From the NCBI RefSeq assembly GCF_900454025.1, contig NZ_UGQM01000001.1, positions 4,154,001-4,218,000 on the forward strand: DNA of 64,000 bases, read 5' to 3'. Numbering within the stretch: the first letter of the stretch is position 1; every line of letters begins with the position of its first letter. Source of the stretch: Mycolicibacterium gilvum (lineage in GTDB: Bacteria > Actinomycetota > Actinomycetes > Mycobacteriales > Mycobacteriaceae). Below, in pieces: positions 41,440 through 50,233 of the stretch. Below the pieces are notes generated by a model. The model was not told where the DNA came from and ran no database searches. It saw only the letters and a program-made list of their open reading frames with translations. A program made the position numbers and the translations under genes.

Positions 41440-42601
41440 GATTCTCTATCTCGACGCCGAACCTGTCGCGGAACGGTCTGAACTCGGCATGCAGCGTGTC
41501 GAGATCCTCCCCGATGTCGGTGAGCAGACTCGTGGAGTACCGGAACTTGCCGTGCCGGTCCCCCTTGTTGTTCGCCAGGTAGTCGCGCATCCGCGCGGCG
41601 GCCTCGTCGGTCAGCGTCCGGCCGGTGAAGGCGTAGTACTTGCGCACCGTCCCGACAGGGTCGGCGATGAAGTCGGTGTAGCGGACATGCAGGATGCGCG
41701 GATCGTCGACCATCGGGTTGGTCATGGTGTTCGCGATGCTCGCGCGGGTCAGGTCCAGGTGCATCCGGGTGGCCGCGTGCAGGTCGACGGGTCCGACGAG
41801 CCCCTCGAGGATGTCGGCCATCATCATCGTCCGCGATGCCGCCACCTGGACCGGATCCCGGTGCAGCCACAGCAGACTCGCGTCGGGATAGGCGTCGAAC
41901 AGCTCCGCGAGCCGAAACCCGTGGAAGCCCTTGAGAACCCAGTGCCTGCGCGGACGCGCGTACTGCAACTGCGCGAGCATGGCCTTGTGGATCCGGTACT
42001 GGGCCGCGGCGTCGGTCGGCAGCCCGCCGACCACGGTCTGCATCGGCACCCGCCACCACGCCGTCGGCGTCATCACGCGGAAGTCGAATGCCCAGGTGCG
42101 TTCGTCTTCGGGCAGGCCGTCGCCGAGCATGTCGTTGTAGGGATGGCTGTGCAGCCATTTCGGGGCCTTCGCGTTGATCTCGCGCCAGTCGGCGTCCGCC
42201 CGCGCCCTGCGCTCGTCGCCAGGCTCTGCCAGTCCCGGCGGCGGCGACGGGTACATCACCTCCCAGAACCGCAGAGCCCTCGCTTCGGGATCGACGCTCA
42301 TCAGCGCGTGCATCAGCGTCGTTCCCGACCGGGGTTCACCCGTCACGAACATCGGCCGGTCGATCACCTCGTCTGCGACAGGAAACCGTTCGCGGTCGGC
42401 GAAGAACTCCAGCCTGGTGGTGAGCAACCAGTGGCAGACGTCGGCGGCTTTGCGATACCCGTCCTGCGTCATCTGCTGGGCGTTGATGTGGTCGACGGCG
42501 ATTCCGAACCGCTCCGGCAGCGTCGGATCGCCGTAGTCGCGCAGCCCGGTCTCCGCCTCCGCGCGGGCGAGTAATGCGGCGGCGTCCAGTGATCCGCTCA
42601 T
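41432..42601 (-). CDS. Sulfotransferase-family protein
   Basis: A 389-residue protein of the Sulfotransfer_3 group common in mycobacteria. The PAPS 5'-phosphosulfate loop is GEPRSGTTLMHALM near 70-83, and the 3'-phosphate region resembles LLWLHRDPVQVAASRTMMM near 215-233. It would move sulfate from PAPS to a hydroxyl group. ATG 42601 overlaps the stop of the flavin monooxygenase gene (ATGA); a GTG two codons upstream is the alternative. A sulfotransferase inside a degradation-type operon is unusual. Confidence 0.85.
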   Translation of the reverse strand: MSGSLDAAALLARAEAETGLRDYGDPTLPERFGIAVDHINAQQMTQDGYRKAADVCHWLLTTRLEFFADRERFPVADEVIDRPMFVTGEPRSGTTLMHALMSVDPEARALRFWEVMYPSPPPGLAEPGDERRARADADWREINAKAPKWLHSHPYNDMLGDGLPEDERTWAFDFRVMTPTAWWRVPMQTVVGGLPTDAAAQYRIHKAMLAQLQYARPRRHWVLKGFHGFRLAELFDAYPDASLLWLHRDPVQVAASRTMMMADILEGLVGPVDLHAATRMHLDLTRASIANTMTNPMVDDPRILHVRYTDFIADPVGTVRKYYAFTGRTLTDEAAARMRDYLANNKGDRHGKFRYSTSLLTDIGEDLDTLHAEFRPFRDRFGVEIENRG

Positions 42602-43716
42602 CCGCACAGCCTCAACAGTTCGTCCTCGGCTTCGCGGACATTGCCGGCAGACTGCGCGGCGTACCCACCTCCGGCCATCGCCGCGTAGTCCAGGATCTTG
42701 GGCACCCGCAGGCCGGCGTCGACGTAATCCTTGATGACGCGGGCCACCTGCTTCGGTGTCCCGTGGGGCACCATGGCCAGCACCATCTCCGGCTGGACGC
42801 GGTCGAGGAACTCGACGATGCGCTCGCGGGTCAGCACCGCCGGGTCGATGTCGTGAAAGCCGTTCCAGTCCGGCCCCATCGGATGTTCGAAACCGAATCT
42901 CCGCAGCACCTCCGCCGAGACCTGTAGCAGGAACGACTTCACCAGCGGCGCCTGCAGGATCTCGGCGAGGGCGGCGTCGTCGCGGCCCATCAGGCAGACC
43001 TGGATGAAACAGGGCGTGATCTGCTGCGGGTCACGGCCGGCTCGCTCCGCCGAAGAACGCACCCGCGTGAGCTTCTCGGCATAGTCGTCCGGGGTCCACG
43101 CCCCCGCCGGCCACCACCCGTCCGCGTACCGGCCTGCGATGTCCAACGATCGAGGGCCGCTGGCACCCACCCAGATCGGCGGGCGCCGACCCTCGTACGG
43201 TTCGGTGTCCAGACGCGCGTGACGCAGTCGGTAGAACCTACCGTCGAAGTCGACCGGTCCCTCGGTGTCCCACAGCAGCCGGATGACGTGCAGAGCCTCC
43301 TCGAATCGGCCTACCGGAGAACGGAAATCGAATCCGTAGGGCACGATGTTCTCGCGCTCTCCGCTGCCCAGCCCGAGGATGAACCGCCCCTTCGACAGAT
43401 GGTCGATGGTCAGCGCGCTCTGCGCCAGCGACGCCGGGTGGCGCCGCACGGTGTCCACCACGCTGGTGGCCAACGGCACGTTCTCGGTCAGCACCGCGGC
43501 GGCCGCGGCGACCGCCATCCCGTCGAGGTGCCGATGCGGCGACGGGGACGCGACGGCGAGATCGGTGAATTCCGGTGTCCAGATCGAGTCCGGCCAGAAA
43601 CTCACCATGTGGTCGGGCAGCCAGATCGAGTGGTACCGGCCGCTGTCGAGCTGCGCGAGCTGCCCGAGGTCAAGCGGCAGTGTGGTGCGCAGGAACGCGG
43701 CAGGCTGAACCTTCAC
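42598..43716 (-). CDS. LLM-class flavin/F420-dependent oxidoreductase
   Basis: A 372-residue luciferase-like TIM-barrel enzyme. Typical segments: YHSIWLPDHM near 28-37, GRFILGLGSGERENIVPYG near 130-148, PIWVGASGPRSLDIAGRYAD near 180-199, and KQVARVIKDYVDAGL near 325. Similarity to methylene-tetrahydromethanopterin reductases suggests F420 as a possible cofactor, FMN being the alternative. It could act as a Baeyer-Villiger-like monooxygenase or reductase on the substrate. GTG 43716 start. Confidence 0.88.
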   Translation of the reverse strand: MKVQPAAFLRTTLPLDLGQLAQLDSGRYHSIWLPDHMVSFWPDSIWTPEFTDLAVASPSPHRHLDGMAVAAAAAVLTENVPLATSVVDTVRRHPASLAQSALTIDHLSKGRFILGLGSGERENIVPYGFDFRSPVGRFEEALHVIRLLWDTEGPVDFDGRFYRLRHARLDTEPYEGRRPPIWVGASGPRSLDIAGRYADGWWPAGAWTPDDYAEKLTRVRSSAERAGRDPQQITPCFIQVCLMGRDDAALAEILQAPLVKSFLLQVSAEVLRRFGFEHPMGPDWNGFHDIDPAVLTRERIVEFLDRVQPEMVLAMVPHGTPKQVARVIKDYVDAGLRVPKILDYAAMAGGGYAAQSAGNVREAEDELLRLCG

Positions 43717-43734
43717 GGCCGCAGCACCTCTCGC

Positions 43735-44910
43735 CTACCGCCTGGGCAGGCCCAGCACCTGCTGGGCGATGATGTTGCGCTGAATCTCCGAGGTGCCGCC
43801 GGCGATCGTGCCGCCGAAGCTGCGGCAGTACCGCTCGAACCAACTCGCGAAGTAGTGGTCGAGGTTCATGTGCTCGTACGGCCCGGAGGTCGCCGGATGC
43901 ACGAGCCCGTCGAGACCCGCCGCTTCCAGAGCCAGACCTTCGATGCGCTGTTCGGCCTCGGCACCGAGGAGTTTCGGGATCGACACCGAGGCGACGTCCA
44001 CCTCGCCGCGCGCCGCCTTCGCGATGCCGACCGACCCGAGCAGCCGCAGCGCCTCGTAATCCATGATGCTGCTGGCCAACGCGTCGCGCTCCAGCGGAGT
44101 CCGCGGCACGAAATCGGCGATGCAGTTGGCGATGCGGTCGGCGAAGCCCAACCACATCATGGTCCGCTCGTGTCCGAGCGATCCGTTGGCGACTCCCCAC
44201 CCGCCGTTGAGGGGTCCGACCAGATTCTCGGCCGGCACCCGTACGTCGGTGAAGAAGACCTCGTTGAAGTCGAGGTTCTCGATTCCGGTCATGTCGGCGA
44301 AGGGCCGGCACACCACCCCGTCGAGGTCGGTCGGGATCAGCAGAACGCTGATCCCCTTGTGTTTGGGCGCATCCGGGTCGGTGCGCACGAAGGTGAGCAG
44401 GAAATCGGCGTCGTGGGCACCGGAGGTCCAGACCTTCTGTCCGTTGACGACGAACTCGTCCCCGTCGCGGACGGCCTTGGTGCGCAACGACGCAAGGTCG
44501 GAGCCGGCACTCGGCTCACTCATGCCCAACGACGCGGTGCGCTCGCCCCGCAGGACCGGGACGGCCCACCGGTGCTTCTGCTCGTCGGTGCCGAACGTCA
44601 GCAGCGAGGCCGCGATGATGTTGACGCCCTGCGGGTTGAAGCTGTGGTAGATGCGTCGCCGGCACAGTTCCTCGGCGTGCACGAAGGTCTGCAGCACGCT
44701 GGCGTTGCGGCCGCCGAACTCGGGGGGCTGCGCGGGCAGCAGCCAGCCGTTGTCGAACAGCAGCCGCTGCCAGTCGCGCGCCCACTGCGGCATGTGGGAC
44801 ACCGAGCGGGGGCGCTCCAGCGTCTCGGCCGCCGACGGCGTGTGTTCGTCGAGGAACGCCGAGAATTCGGCGCGGAACTCTTCGACGTCGGAATCGAAGG
44901 CCAGTTGCAT
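43735..44910 (-). CDS. Acyl-CoA dehydrogenase, catalytic-type subunit
   Basis: A 391-residue FAD acyl-CoA dehydrogenase. Substrate/FAD loops: LGMSEPSAGSDLASLRTKA near 130-148 and VNGQKVWTSGAHDADFLL near 155-172; the C-terminal signature GGTSEIQRNIIAQQVLG ends the chain. ATG 44910 overlaps the stop of the upstream dehydrogenase by 1 nt. Paired, unequal FadE genes of this kind form alpha2beta2 enzymes in mycobacterial sterol side-chain oxidation (established for FadE pairs), so this probably works on a bulky acyl-CoA. Confidence 0.92.
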   Translation of the reverse strand: MQLAFDSDVEEFRAEFSAFLDEHTPSAAETLERPRSVSHMPQWARDWQRLLFDNGWLLPAQPPEFGGRNASVLQTFVHAEELCRRRIYHSFNPQGVNIIAASLLTFGTDEQKHRWAVPVLRGERTASLGMSEPSAGSDLASLRTKAVRDGDEFVVNGQKVWTSGAHDADFLLTFVRTDPDAPKHKGISVLLIPTDLDGVVCRPFADMTGIENLDFNEVFFTDVRVPAENLVGPLNGGWGVANGSLGHERTMMWLGFADRIANCIADFVPRTPLERDALASSIMDYEALRLLGSVGIAKAARGEVDVASVSIPKLLGAEAEQRIEGLALEAAGLDGLVHPATSGPYEHMNLDHYFASWFERYCRSFGGTIAGGTSEIQRNIIAQQVLGLPRR

Positions 44911-45905
44911 TACAGGTCCCTTCCGTATTCCTCGGCGATGATCGCGCGGTGCTCGGCCGCACCGCCGAGCAGCAGCTCCCCGGCCTTGGCCCGTTTCAGC
45001 GCGAACTGTAGGTCGTTCTCCCAGGTGAAGCCCATGGCCCCGAAGAGTTGGATGCCGTGTTTGAACACCAGCGCCTGGCACTCCCCTGCCGACGCCTTCG
45101 CCATCGCGGCGGCCAGCCGTCTGCGCGGATCGTCGGCGGCGATGGTCAGGGCGGCGAAGTACGACAGCGCCCTGGCGCGTTCGATTGCGACGTACATGTC
45201 GGTCGCCTTGTGCTGCACCGCCTGGAAGGTGCCGATCGCGACGCCGAACTGCTGACGGCTCTTCGCGTGTTCGAGGACGAGGTCCAGGATGCGCTGGCAG
45301 GCCCCGACCGTGGTGATGGCCATCCCCATCAGCGCGACGTGGTGCGCGCGCTCGGTGTCGACGGCCAACCGGTCCGATTCGGCGACGTGTACGCCGGGGA
45401 AGGACACCTCGGCGACGTGCAGCACCGGGTCGAACACGTCGACGCGGCGCGTGGAGACGGCACTGCCCTCCACACAGAAGACCCCGGCCGGGGTCACCAC
45501 GGCGAGCCGGTCGGCACGGTCGCCGTCGAGCACGAATCGGTCAGTCCCGGTGAGCACCCAGCCCTCGGCGTCGCGGATCGCGGAGATCCCCGAGTAGACG
45601 GCGGCCCCGGACCCGCCGGAGTCGAACCGGTCACCGACCAGCGGTGCGAACTGGGTCAGCGTCGCGAGGAACGGTGTGGGATCGGTCGCGCGTCCGAGCT
45701 CTTCGAGCACGATGGCCAACTCGACCGCGTTCTCCGGATCGGTCAGCTCCGTCCAGCCGGCGTCGAGATAGCTGTTCCACAGCGGAGCCGGATCCACCCC
45801 GTTCTCCGCGATACCGCGGATCAGCGACGCGGGGCACTGTTTGGACACCGCGTCGCGCACGGTCTCCTGCCACAACCGCTGATCAGCATCGAACTCGAGT
45901 AACAC
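44910..45905 (-). CDS. Acyl-CoA dehydrogenase, second subunit
   Basis: A 331-residue, shorter dehydrogenase-fold protein with diverged N-terminal half (WVLTGTDRFVLDGDRADRLA) and a recognisable C-terminal helical part (SRQQFGVAIGTFQAVQHKAT near 213-232, HGIQLFGAMGFTWENDL near 285). Probably the partner subunit of the next gene. GTG 45905 with AGGAGG 7 nt upstream. It leads the six-gene minus-strand operon and has a perfect regulon dyad 31 bp upstream. Confidence 0.9.
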   Translation of the reverse strand: MLLEFDADQRLWQETVRDAVSKQCPASLIRGIAENGVDPAPLWNSYLDAGWTELTDPENAVELAIVLEELGRATDPTPFLATLTQFAPLVGDRFDSGGSGAAVYSGISAIRDAEGWVLTGTDRFVLDGDRADRLAVVTPAGVFCVEGSAVSTRRVDVFDPVLHVAEVSFPGVHVAESDRLAVDTERAHHVALMGMAITTVGACQRILDLVLEHAKSRQQFGVAIGTFQAVQHKATDMYVAIERARALSYFAALTIAADDPRRRLAAAMAKASAGECQALVFKHGIQLFGAMGFTWENDLQFALKRAKAGELLLGGAAEHRAIIAEEYGRDL

Positions 45906-45933
45906 CCGTATGCCTCCTGATGGCCGCTGTGCC

Positions 45934-45952
45934 GCGAGAATAGCATTCTCGC
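45934..45952 (-). promoter_or_regulatory. Regulon dyad, best copy: GCGAGAAT-AGC-ATTCTCGC
   Basis: Perfect 8-bp arms with a 3-bp centre; the core 45936-45950 matches all 12 consensus positions. It lies 31 bp upstream of the acyl-CoA dehydrogenase GTG. Confidence 0.85.
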
Positions 45953-46059
45953 ATCCGGTGTCATCGTTCTCATCCGACGCGCATCCGTTTTCGGCACCAG
46001 AAAGCTGAGCGGGCGTTCAGCAATTGCCTCTACCAGCGCCGACGTTAAGCGATCTGCTG

Positions 46060-46074
46060 GAGAACAGAATTCTT
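46060..46074 (+). promoter_or_regulatory. Regulon dyad GAGAAC-AGA-ATTCTT
   Basis: Matches 11 of 12 positions, 80 bp upstream of the amidohydrolase GTG, in the same 249-bp divergent region as 45934-45952. Confidence 0.65.
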
Positions 46075-46154
46075 GATAATGAAGAACAACGATCTACACT
46101 GAGAGGGTCGGCGGCCGCCCGGTTCGGCCGCGCGAGAGTAAAGGACGAAGCTGC

Positions 46155-47267
46155 GTGAAGGAATTCACCGACGGGTCGAGCGGGATGGTGCGTGTCCCCG
46201 TGATCGATGCCAGCGTGCACATCTTCTGCCAGTCCAACAAGGACCTCCGGAAGACCTTCCTGCGGGAGCCGTTCCGCAGTCGGGGTTTTCCGGACTACGA
46301 GATGGACTGGTACGGCGCGCCCGGCGGTGAGTACGCGGCGCGCACCGAGGGGCCCGACGGCCAGTACCCCGGGTCGGACCCTGAGCTGGTCGCCAAGCAC
46401 CTGTTCACCGACCGCGGCGTCGACCTCGCGATCCTGCACCCGATGACCCGCGGCATCATGCCCGACCGCCACCTCGGCACCGCGATCGCGTCGGCGCACA
46501 ACGAGATGATGGTGACGCGCTGGCTCGACCACCCCGAGTTCGGCGAGCGGTTCCGCGGCACACTGCGGGTCAACCCCGACGACATCGCCGGCGCCCTGCG
46601 CGAGATCGACAAGTACCGCGACCATCCGAGGATCGTGCAGCTCGGCATTCCGTTGCAGTCCCGCGAGGTGTACGGCAAGCCCCAGTTCTGGCCGCTGTGG
46701 GAGGCTGCCGTCGACGCCGGGTGGCCGGTCGCGGTGCATTTCGAGGTCGGCTCCGGTGTCGCGCTGCCCCCGACGCCGAATGGGTTGACCCGTACCTACG
46801 AGCAGTACGTCGGCTTCACGGCGCTGAACTTCCTCTATCACCTGATGAACATGATCGCCGAGGGGGTATTCGAGAGGATGCCCGACCTGAAGTTCGTCTG
46901 GGCCGACGGCGCCGCGGACCTGCTGACGCCGTTCATGTGGCGGATGGACTGTTTCGGCAGGCCACATCTGGAGCAGACGCCCTGGGCGCCGAAGATGCCG
47001 AGCGACTACCTGCCCGGGCACGTGTTCTTCGTGCAGGGCGCCCTCGACGGACCGGGCGACGTCGATTTCGCCGGCGAATGGGCGGGGTTCACCGGCAAGG
47101 ACGACATGGTGATGTACGGATCGAGCTATCCGCACTGGCAGCTCAACGAACTGACGGTGCCGGACTCCTACACCGCCGAACAGCGCGACAAGTTGTGCTG
47201 GCGCAACGCCGCACAGCTGTACGGCATCCAAAGTCCGGTTATTTCCGTCCCGGCTACGGCACAGTAG
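46155..47267 (+). CDS. Amidohydrolase-2 family protein, possibly metal-deficient
   Basis: A 370-residue ACMSD-like TIM-barrel protein. The N-terminal motif is IDASVHIF (about 17-24), the central His is in AVHFEVGSG near 195, but where relatives have Asp before the PHW segment this protein reads YGSSYPHW (near 322), so one metal ligand may be lost. It may be a non-catalytic partner of the next amidohydrolase. GTG 46155 has AAGGA about 10 nt upstream; ATG 46185 would also keep the domain intact. First gene of the plus-strand operon. Confidence 0.82.
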   Translation: MKEFTDGSSGMVRVPVIDASVHIFCQSNKDLRKTFLREPFRSRGFPDYEMDWYGAPGGEYAARTEGPDGQYPGSDPELVAKHLFTDRGVDLAILHPMTRGIMPDRHLGTAIASAHNEMMVTRWLDHPEFGERFRGTLRVNPDDIAGALREIDKYRDHPRIVQLGIPLQSREVYGKPQFWPLWEAAVDAGWPVAVHFEVGSGVALPPTPNGLTRTYEQYVGFTALNFLYHLMNMIAEGVFERMPDLKFVWADGAADLLTPFMWRMDCFGRPHLEQTPWAPKMPSDYLPGHVFFVQGALDGPGDVDFAGEWAGFTGKDDMVMYGSSYPHWQLNELTVPDSYTAEQRDKLCWRNAAQLYGIQSPVISVPATAQ

Positions 47268-47288
47268 AGGGAGCGAGGAGGCACGATC

Positions 47289-48431
47289 ATGACCGTTACC
47301 GCCAATCCACGAGTACCTGCCGCCGAACGCATCGCCGTCCGGTGCGTCGACTCCGACGTCCACCCGGCGCCCCGCCGCGGCGAACTGACGCAGTACATCC
47401 CCGAACCGTGGCGCAGCAAGTACTTCCTCACCCGCAAGATCGGTGAACAGATCTACTATGACGCTCCCGACTACGCGCACTCGTACGCGATGCGGGTCGA
47501 CGCGTTTCCGTCCGACGGCGAGTTCGCCTGCAGCGACCCGGATCTGGCGTTCAAGCAGCTGATCATGGAGGCGGGCGCCGACATCGCGATCCTGGAGCCT
47601 GCGGCGTACCCGGCACGCATCCCCGAAGCGCAGCACGCGATGTCGTGCGCGCTGAACGACTGGCAGGCCAATCACTGGCTCGACAGTCACAACAACTGGC
47701 ACGAACGCTGGCGTGGGTCGATCTGCCTGGCGATCGAGGAGCCCGAGCACAGCGTCGCCGAGATCGAGCGCTGGGTCGGGCATCCCTACATGGCGCAGAT
47801 CCTGATCAAGGCCGAACCCCGGCCGTCCTGGGGCAATCCGAAATACGATCCGATCTGGGCGGCCGCGGCCAAGCACGACATCCCGGTCAGCTGCCATCTG
47901 TCGCGCAGCCACTACGACGAACTTCCCATGCCGCCGGTCGGGCTGCCCAGCTACAACCACGATTTCATGGTGACCTACTCGTTGCTGGCGGCGAACCAGG
48001 TGATGAGCCTGATCTTCGACGGCACCTTCGACCGGCACCCGAACCTGCGCATCGTGTTCGTCGAGCACGCGTTCACGTGGATCCTGCCGCTCATGTGGCG
48101 GATGGACGCGCTCTACGAGGCCCGCAAGTCCTGGGTCGAGATCAAGCGCAAGCCCAGTGAGTACGTCAAGGACCACATCAAGTTCACGACCCAGCCGCTG
48201 GACTACCCCGAGGACAAGACCGAGCTGTCGCGGGCGTTCGAGTGGATGGAGTGCGAGAAGATCCTGCTGTTCTCCAGCGACTACCCGCACTGGACGTTCG
48301 ACGATCCGCGTTGGCTGGTCAAGCACCTGCCCGAGCATGCCCGGGAAGCGGTGATGTTCAAGAACGGCATCGAGACCTACAAGCTGCCGGACACCGTGCC
48401 CGCGCTCGAAGGTCAGGTACGGGTTTTCTGA
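47289..48431 (+). CDS. Amidohydrolase-2 family protein
   Basis: A 380-residue ACMSD-like TIM-barrel enzyme with likely complete metal site: VDSDVHPAP (about 20-28), central His in SCHLSRSH near 205, and Asp in FSSDYPHWTFD near 328. Members hydrolyse C-C or C-N bonds or decarboxylate. A strong GAGGAGG site precedes the ATG. It follows its paralogue by 21 bp and precedes a Rieske protein by 3 bp; this amidohydrolase-amidohydrolase-Rieske order suggests a functional unit. Confidence 0.88.
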   Translation: MTVTANPRVPAAERIAVRCVDSDVHPAPRRGELTQYIPEPWRSKYFLTRKIGEQIYYDAPDYAHSYAMRVDAFPSDGEFACSDPDLAFKQLIMEAGADIAILEPAAYPARIPEAQHAMSCALNDWQANHWLDSHNNWHERWRGSICLAIEEPEHSVAEIERWVGHPYMAQILIKAEPRPSWGNPKYDPIWAAAAKHDIPVSCHLSRSHYDELPMPPVGLPSYNHDFMVTYSLLAANQVMSLIFDGTFDRHPNLRIVFVEHAFTWILPLMWRMDALYEARKSWVEIKRKPSEYVKDHIKFTTQPLDYPEDKTELSRAFEWMECEKILLFSSDYPHWTFDDPRWLVKHLPEHAREAVMFKNGIETYKLPDTVPALEGQVRVF

Positions 48432-48434
48432 CAC

Positions 48435-48824
48435 ATGAACAACGAGAAGACGCCCCGGTTGGCACAGGGGCGTGAACACGTCGTCGCCACAGTGGACGAG
48501 ATCCCGCCGGGCACACACAAACTCGTGCCCATCGGACGCCACGGCGTGGGGGTGTACAACGTCAACGGCACCTTCTACGCGATCGCGAACTACTGCCCGC
48601 ACGAGGGCGGTCCGCTGTGCTCCGGCCGAGCCAGGGGCCGCAACATCGTCGACGAGTCCGTCCCCGGTGACGCCGTCATGGTGCGGGATCAGGAGTACAT
48701 CTTCTGCCCGTGGCACCAGTGGGGTTTCGAGTTGGCGACCGGGACCACCGCGGTCAAGCCCGAATGGAGTATCCGCACCTATCCTGTCCGGGTCGTCGGC
48801 AACGACGTACTCGTCCAGGCCTGA
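48435..48824 (+). CDS. Rieske [2Fe-2S] protein
   Basis: A 129-residue soluble Rieske-fold protein. Cluster ligands are CPH (NYCPHEGG) and CPWH (FCPWHQWGF); 34 residues separate the two motifs instead of the usual 15-17, owing to an inserted loop rich in Arg/Asp. It could pass electrons to an oxygenase. It lies between two amidohydrolase genes and an alpha/beta hydrolase-like gene; no oxygenase large subunit is adjacent, though one is at the right end of the window. Confidence 0.9.
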   Translation: MNNEKTPRLAQGREHVVATVDEIPPGTHKLVPIGRHGVGVYNVNGTFYAIANYCPHEGGPLCSGRARGRNIVDESVPGDAVMVRDQEYIFCPWHQWGFELATGTTAVKPEWSIRTYPVRVVGNDVLVQA

Positions 48825-48837
48825 ATCTGGAGTGTCC

Positions 48838-49716
48838 TTGCCCAACAAGAAGATCGAGATCAACGGCGGCACCGTCGTCTACGAAATCCTCGGCAAAGAA
48901 GGCGAGTTCATCGTCCTGACCCCGGGCGGCCGGTTCAGCAAGGACATCCCGGGGCTCAAGCCGCTGGCGAAGAAGCTGGTGGAGGGCGGCTACCGGGTGC
49001 TGCTGTGGGACCGGCCGAACTGCGGGAAATCCGACGTGCAGTTCTACGGCCAGAGCGAATCCCATATGCGCGCCGAGACACTGCAGCAGCTGATCACCAA
49101 GCTCGACATCGGCCCCGTCATCCTGCTCGGCGGCTCCGGCGGCGCCCGCGATTCGATGCTCACGACCATGCTGTATCCGGAGTTGGTCCGAAAGCTGGTG
49201 GTGTGGAACATCGTCGGCGGCGTCTACGGGTCATTCGTGCTGGGCTCCTATTACATCGTGCCGAGCATCCTGGCCGTCCGCGGCGCCGGGATGAAGGCGG
49301 TGTCGCAGATCGCCGAATGGCAGGAGCGCATCGCCGAGAACCCGGACAACGAGCAGCGGATTCTCGACCAGGATCCCGAGGCGTTCCTGAAGTTGATGTT
49401 GCGCTGGCTCAACGCGTTCGTCCCCAAGCCGGGACAGACCATTCCCGGTGTCGAGGACGAGATGTTCGACAACATCACGGTGCCGACCCTGATCATCCGC
49501 GGCGGTGCGAACGACCTGGATCACCCCAAACGGACCTCGTTGGAGGTCAGTTGCCTCATCAAGGGCTCCAAGGTGATCGACCCGCCGTGGCCGGAGGACG
49601 CCTGGGAGCGTGCCGGCGAGGCGCGCGCCTCGGGGAAGGTCAAGCGGTTCAACATGTTCGACACCTGGGTGCAGGCCGCCCCGGCGATTCTGGACTTTCT
49701 GAAGAAGTCGAAATGA
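48838..49716 (+). CDS. Alpha/beta-hydrolase-fold protein, doubtful catalytic His
   Basis: A 292-residue alpha/beta hydrolase. The nucleophile elbow is LGGSGGARDS (near 96-105), and RVLLWDRPNCGKSDV (about 55-69) is typical of C-C bond hydrolases. I do not see the usual C-terminal catalytic His; the tail reads FNMFDTWVQAAPAILDFL. TTG 48838 was chosen with GGAG 5 nt upstream, and GTG 48832 is possible. A longer open stretch upstream overlaps the Rieske gene and is not credible. It may be a lyase-like or regulatory relative. Confidence 0.78.
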   Translation: MPNKKIEINGGTVVYEILGKEGEFIVLTPGGRFSKDIPGLKPLAKKLVEGGYRVLLWDRPNCGKSDVQFYGQSESHMRAETLQQLITKLDIGPVILLGGSGGARDSMLTTMLYPELVRKLVVWNIVGGVYGSFVLGSYYIVPSILAVRGAGMKAVSQIAEWQERIAENPDNEQRILDQDPEAFLKLMLRWLNAFVPKPGQTIPGVEDEMFDNITVPTLIIRGGANDLDHPKRTSLEVSCLIKGSKVIDPPWPEDAWERAGEARASGKVKRFNMFDTWVQAAPAILDFLKKSK

Positions 49717-49736
49717 TCGACGTCGACCTTGTCGGC

Positions 49737-50213
49737 TCAGTCCGTGAGGACGATGCGGACCTCGCAGTTGGTCGAGGCCTCGAGCGCGGTGTGGATCCGG
49801 CTCTCCGGGATTCGGGTCAGGTCGGCTCTGCTCAGAGTCACGGTGATGATGTCCCACCCGTCCCCACCCGGCGTCCGGTCGATCACACCGGACAGGCCGA
49901 AGCCGGCGAGTACGCCGTACGCATCGTCGTCGGTGCCGTGGCTGACGAACGTCAGCACCCCGATCACCGGTTCGGTGGGGAACGCCCTGGCGCACAGGTC
50001 CGCCGCCTGCGCCTGCAGGGCCGCCGGTTCCGTGCCCGTCATCAGGATCTCGACCTCCCGACGCTTCGGCGGCAGCACGGCCAGATCGTTGTCGATCAAC
50101 TCGGCGCCGATCTCCGCCGTGAGGCGCGCCAGTTCGGTCGTGCCGGCAGCGAGCTGATCGGCGGTCAGTTCACCGGCCAGGTCAACGCCGATTCGCACCA
50201 CCGCTGTTCGCAT
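49737..50213 (-). CDS. Conserved-type hypothetical protein
   Basis: A 158-residue protein with no domain I recognise; mixed alpha/beta pattern with hydrophobic strands (TAVVRIGVDL, EVEILMTG, VIGVLTFVSHG, WDIITVTL, EVRIVLTD). No membrane segment or signal peptide. It is inserted in reverse between two plus-strand operons and divergent (20 bp gap) from the NuoF-like gene, so the two may share a promoter region. Confidence 0.65.
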   Translation of the reverse strand: MRTAVVRIGVDLAGELTADQLAAGTTELARLTAEIGAELIDNDLAVLPPKRREVEILMTGTEPAALQAQAADLCARAFPTEPVIGVLTFVSHGTDDDAYGVLAGFGLSGVIDRTPGGDGWDIITVTLSRADLTRIPESRIHTALEASTNCEVRIVLTD

Positions 50214-50233
50214 GCTGGGAAGGGTAGCCGCCG

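Noticed and set aside
41441..41446. ATTCTC half-site near the sulfotransferase/TIM-barrel junction
   Set aside because: The partner half is missing and it lies inside coding sequence; single half-sites are expected by chance.
46017..48872. A 951-codon minus-strand frame opposite the amidohydrolase and Rieske genes
   Set aside because: It is the complement of three real genes with intact motifs and ribosome sites.
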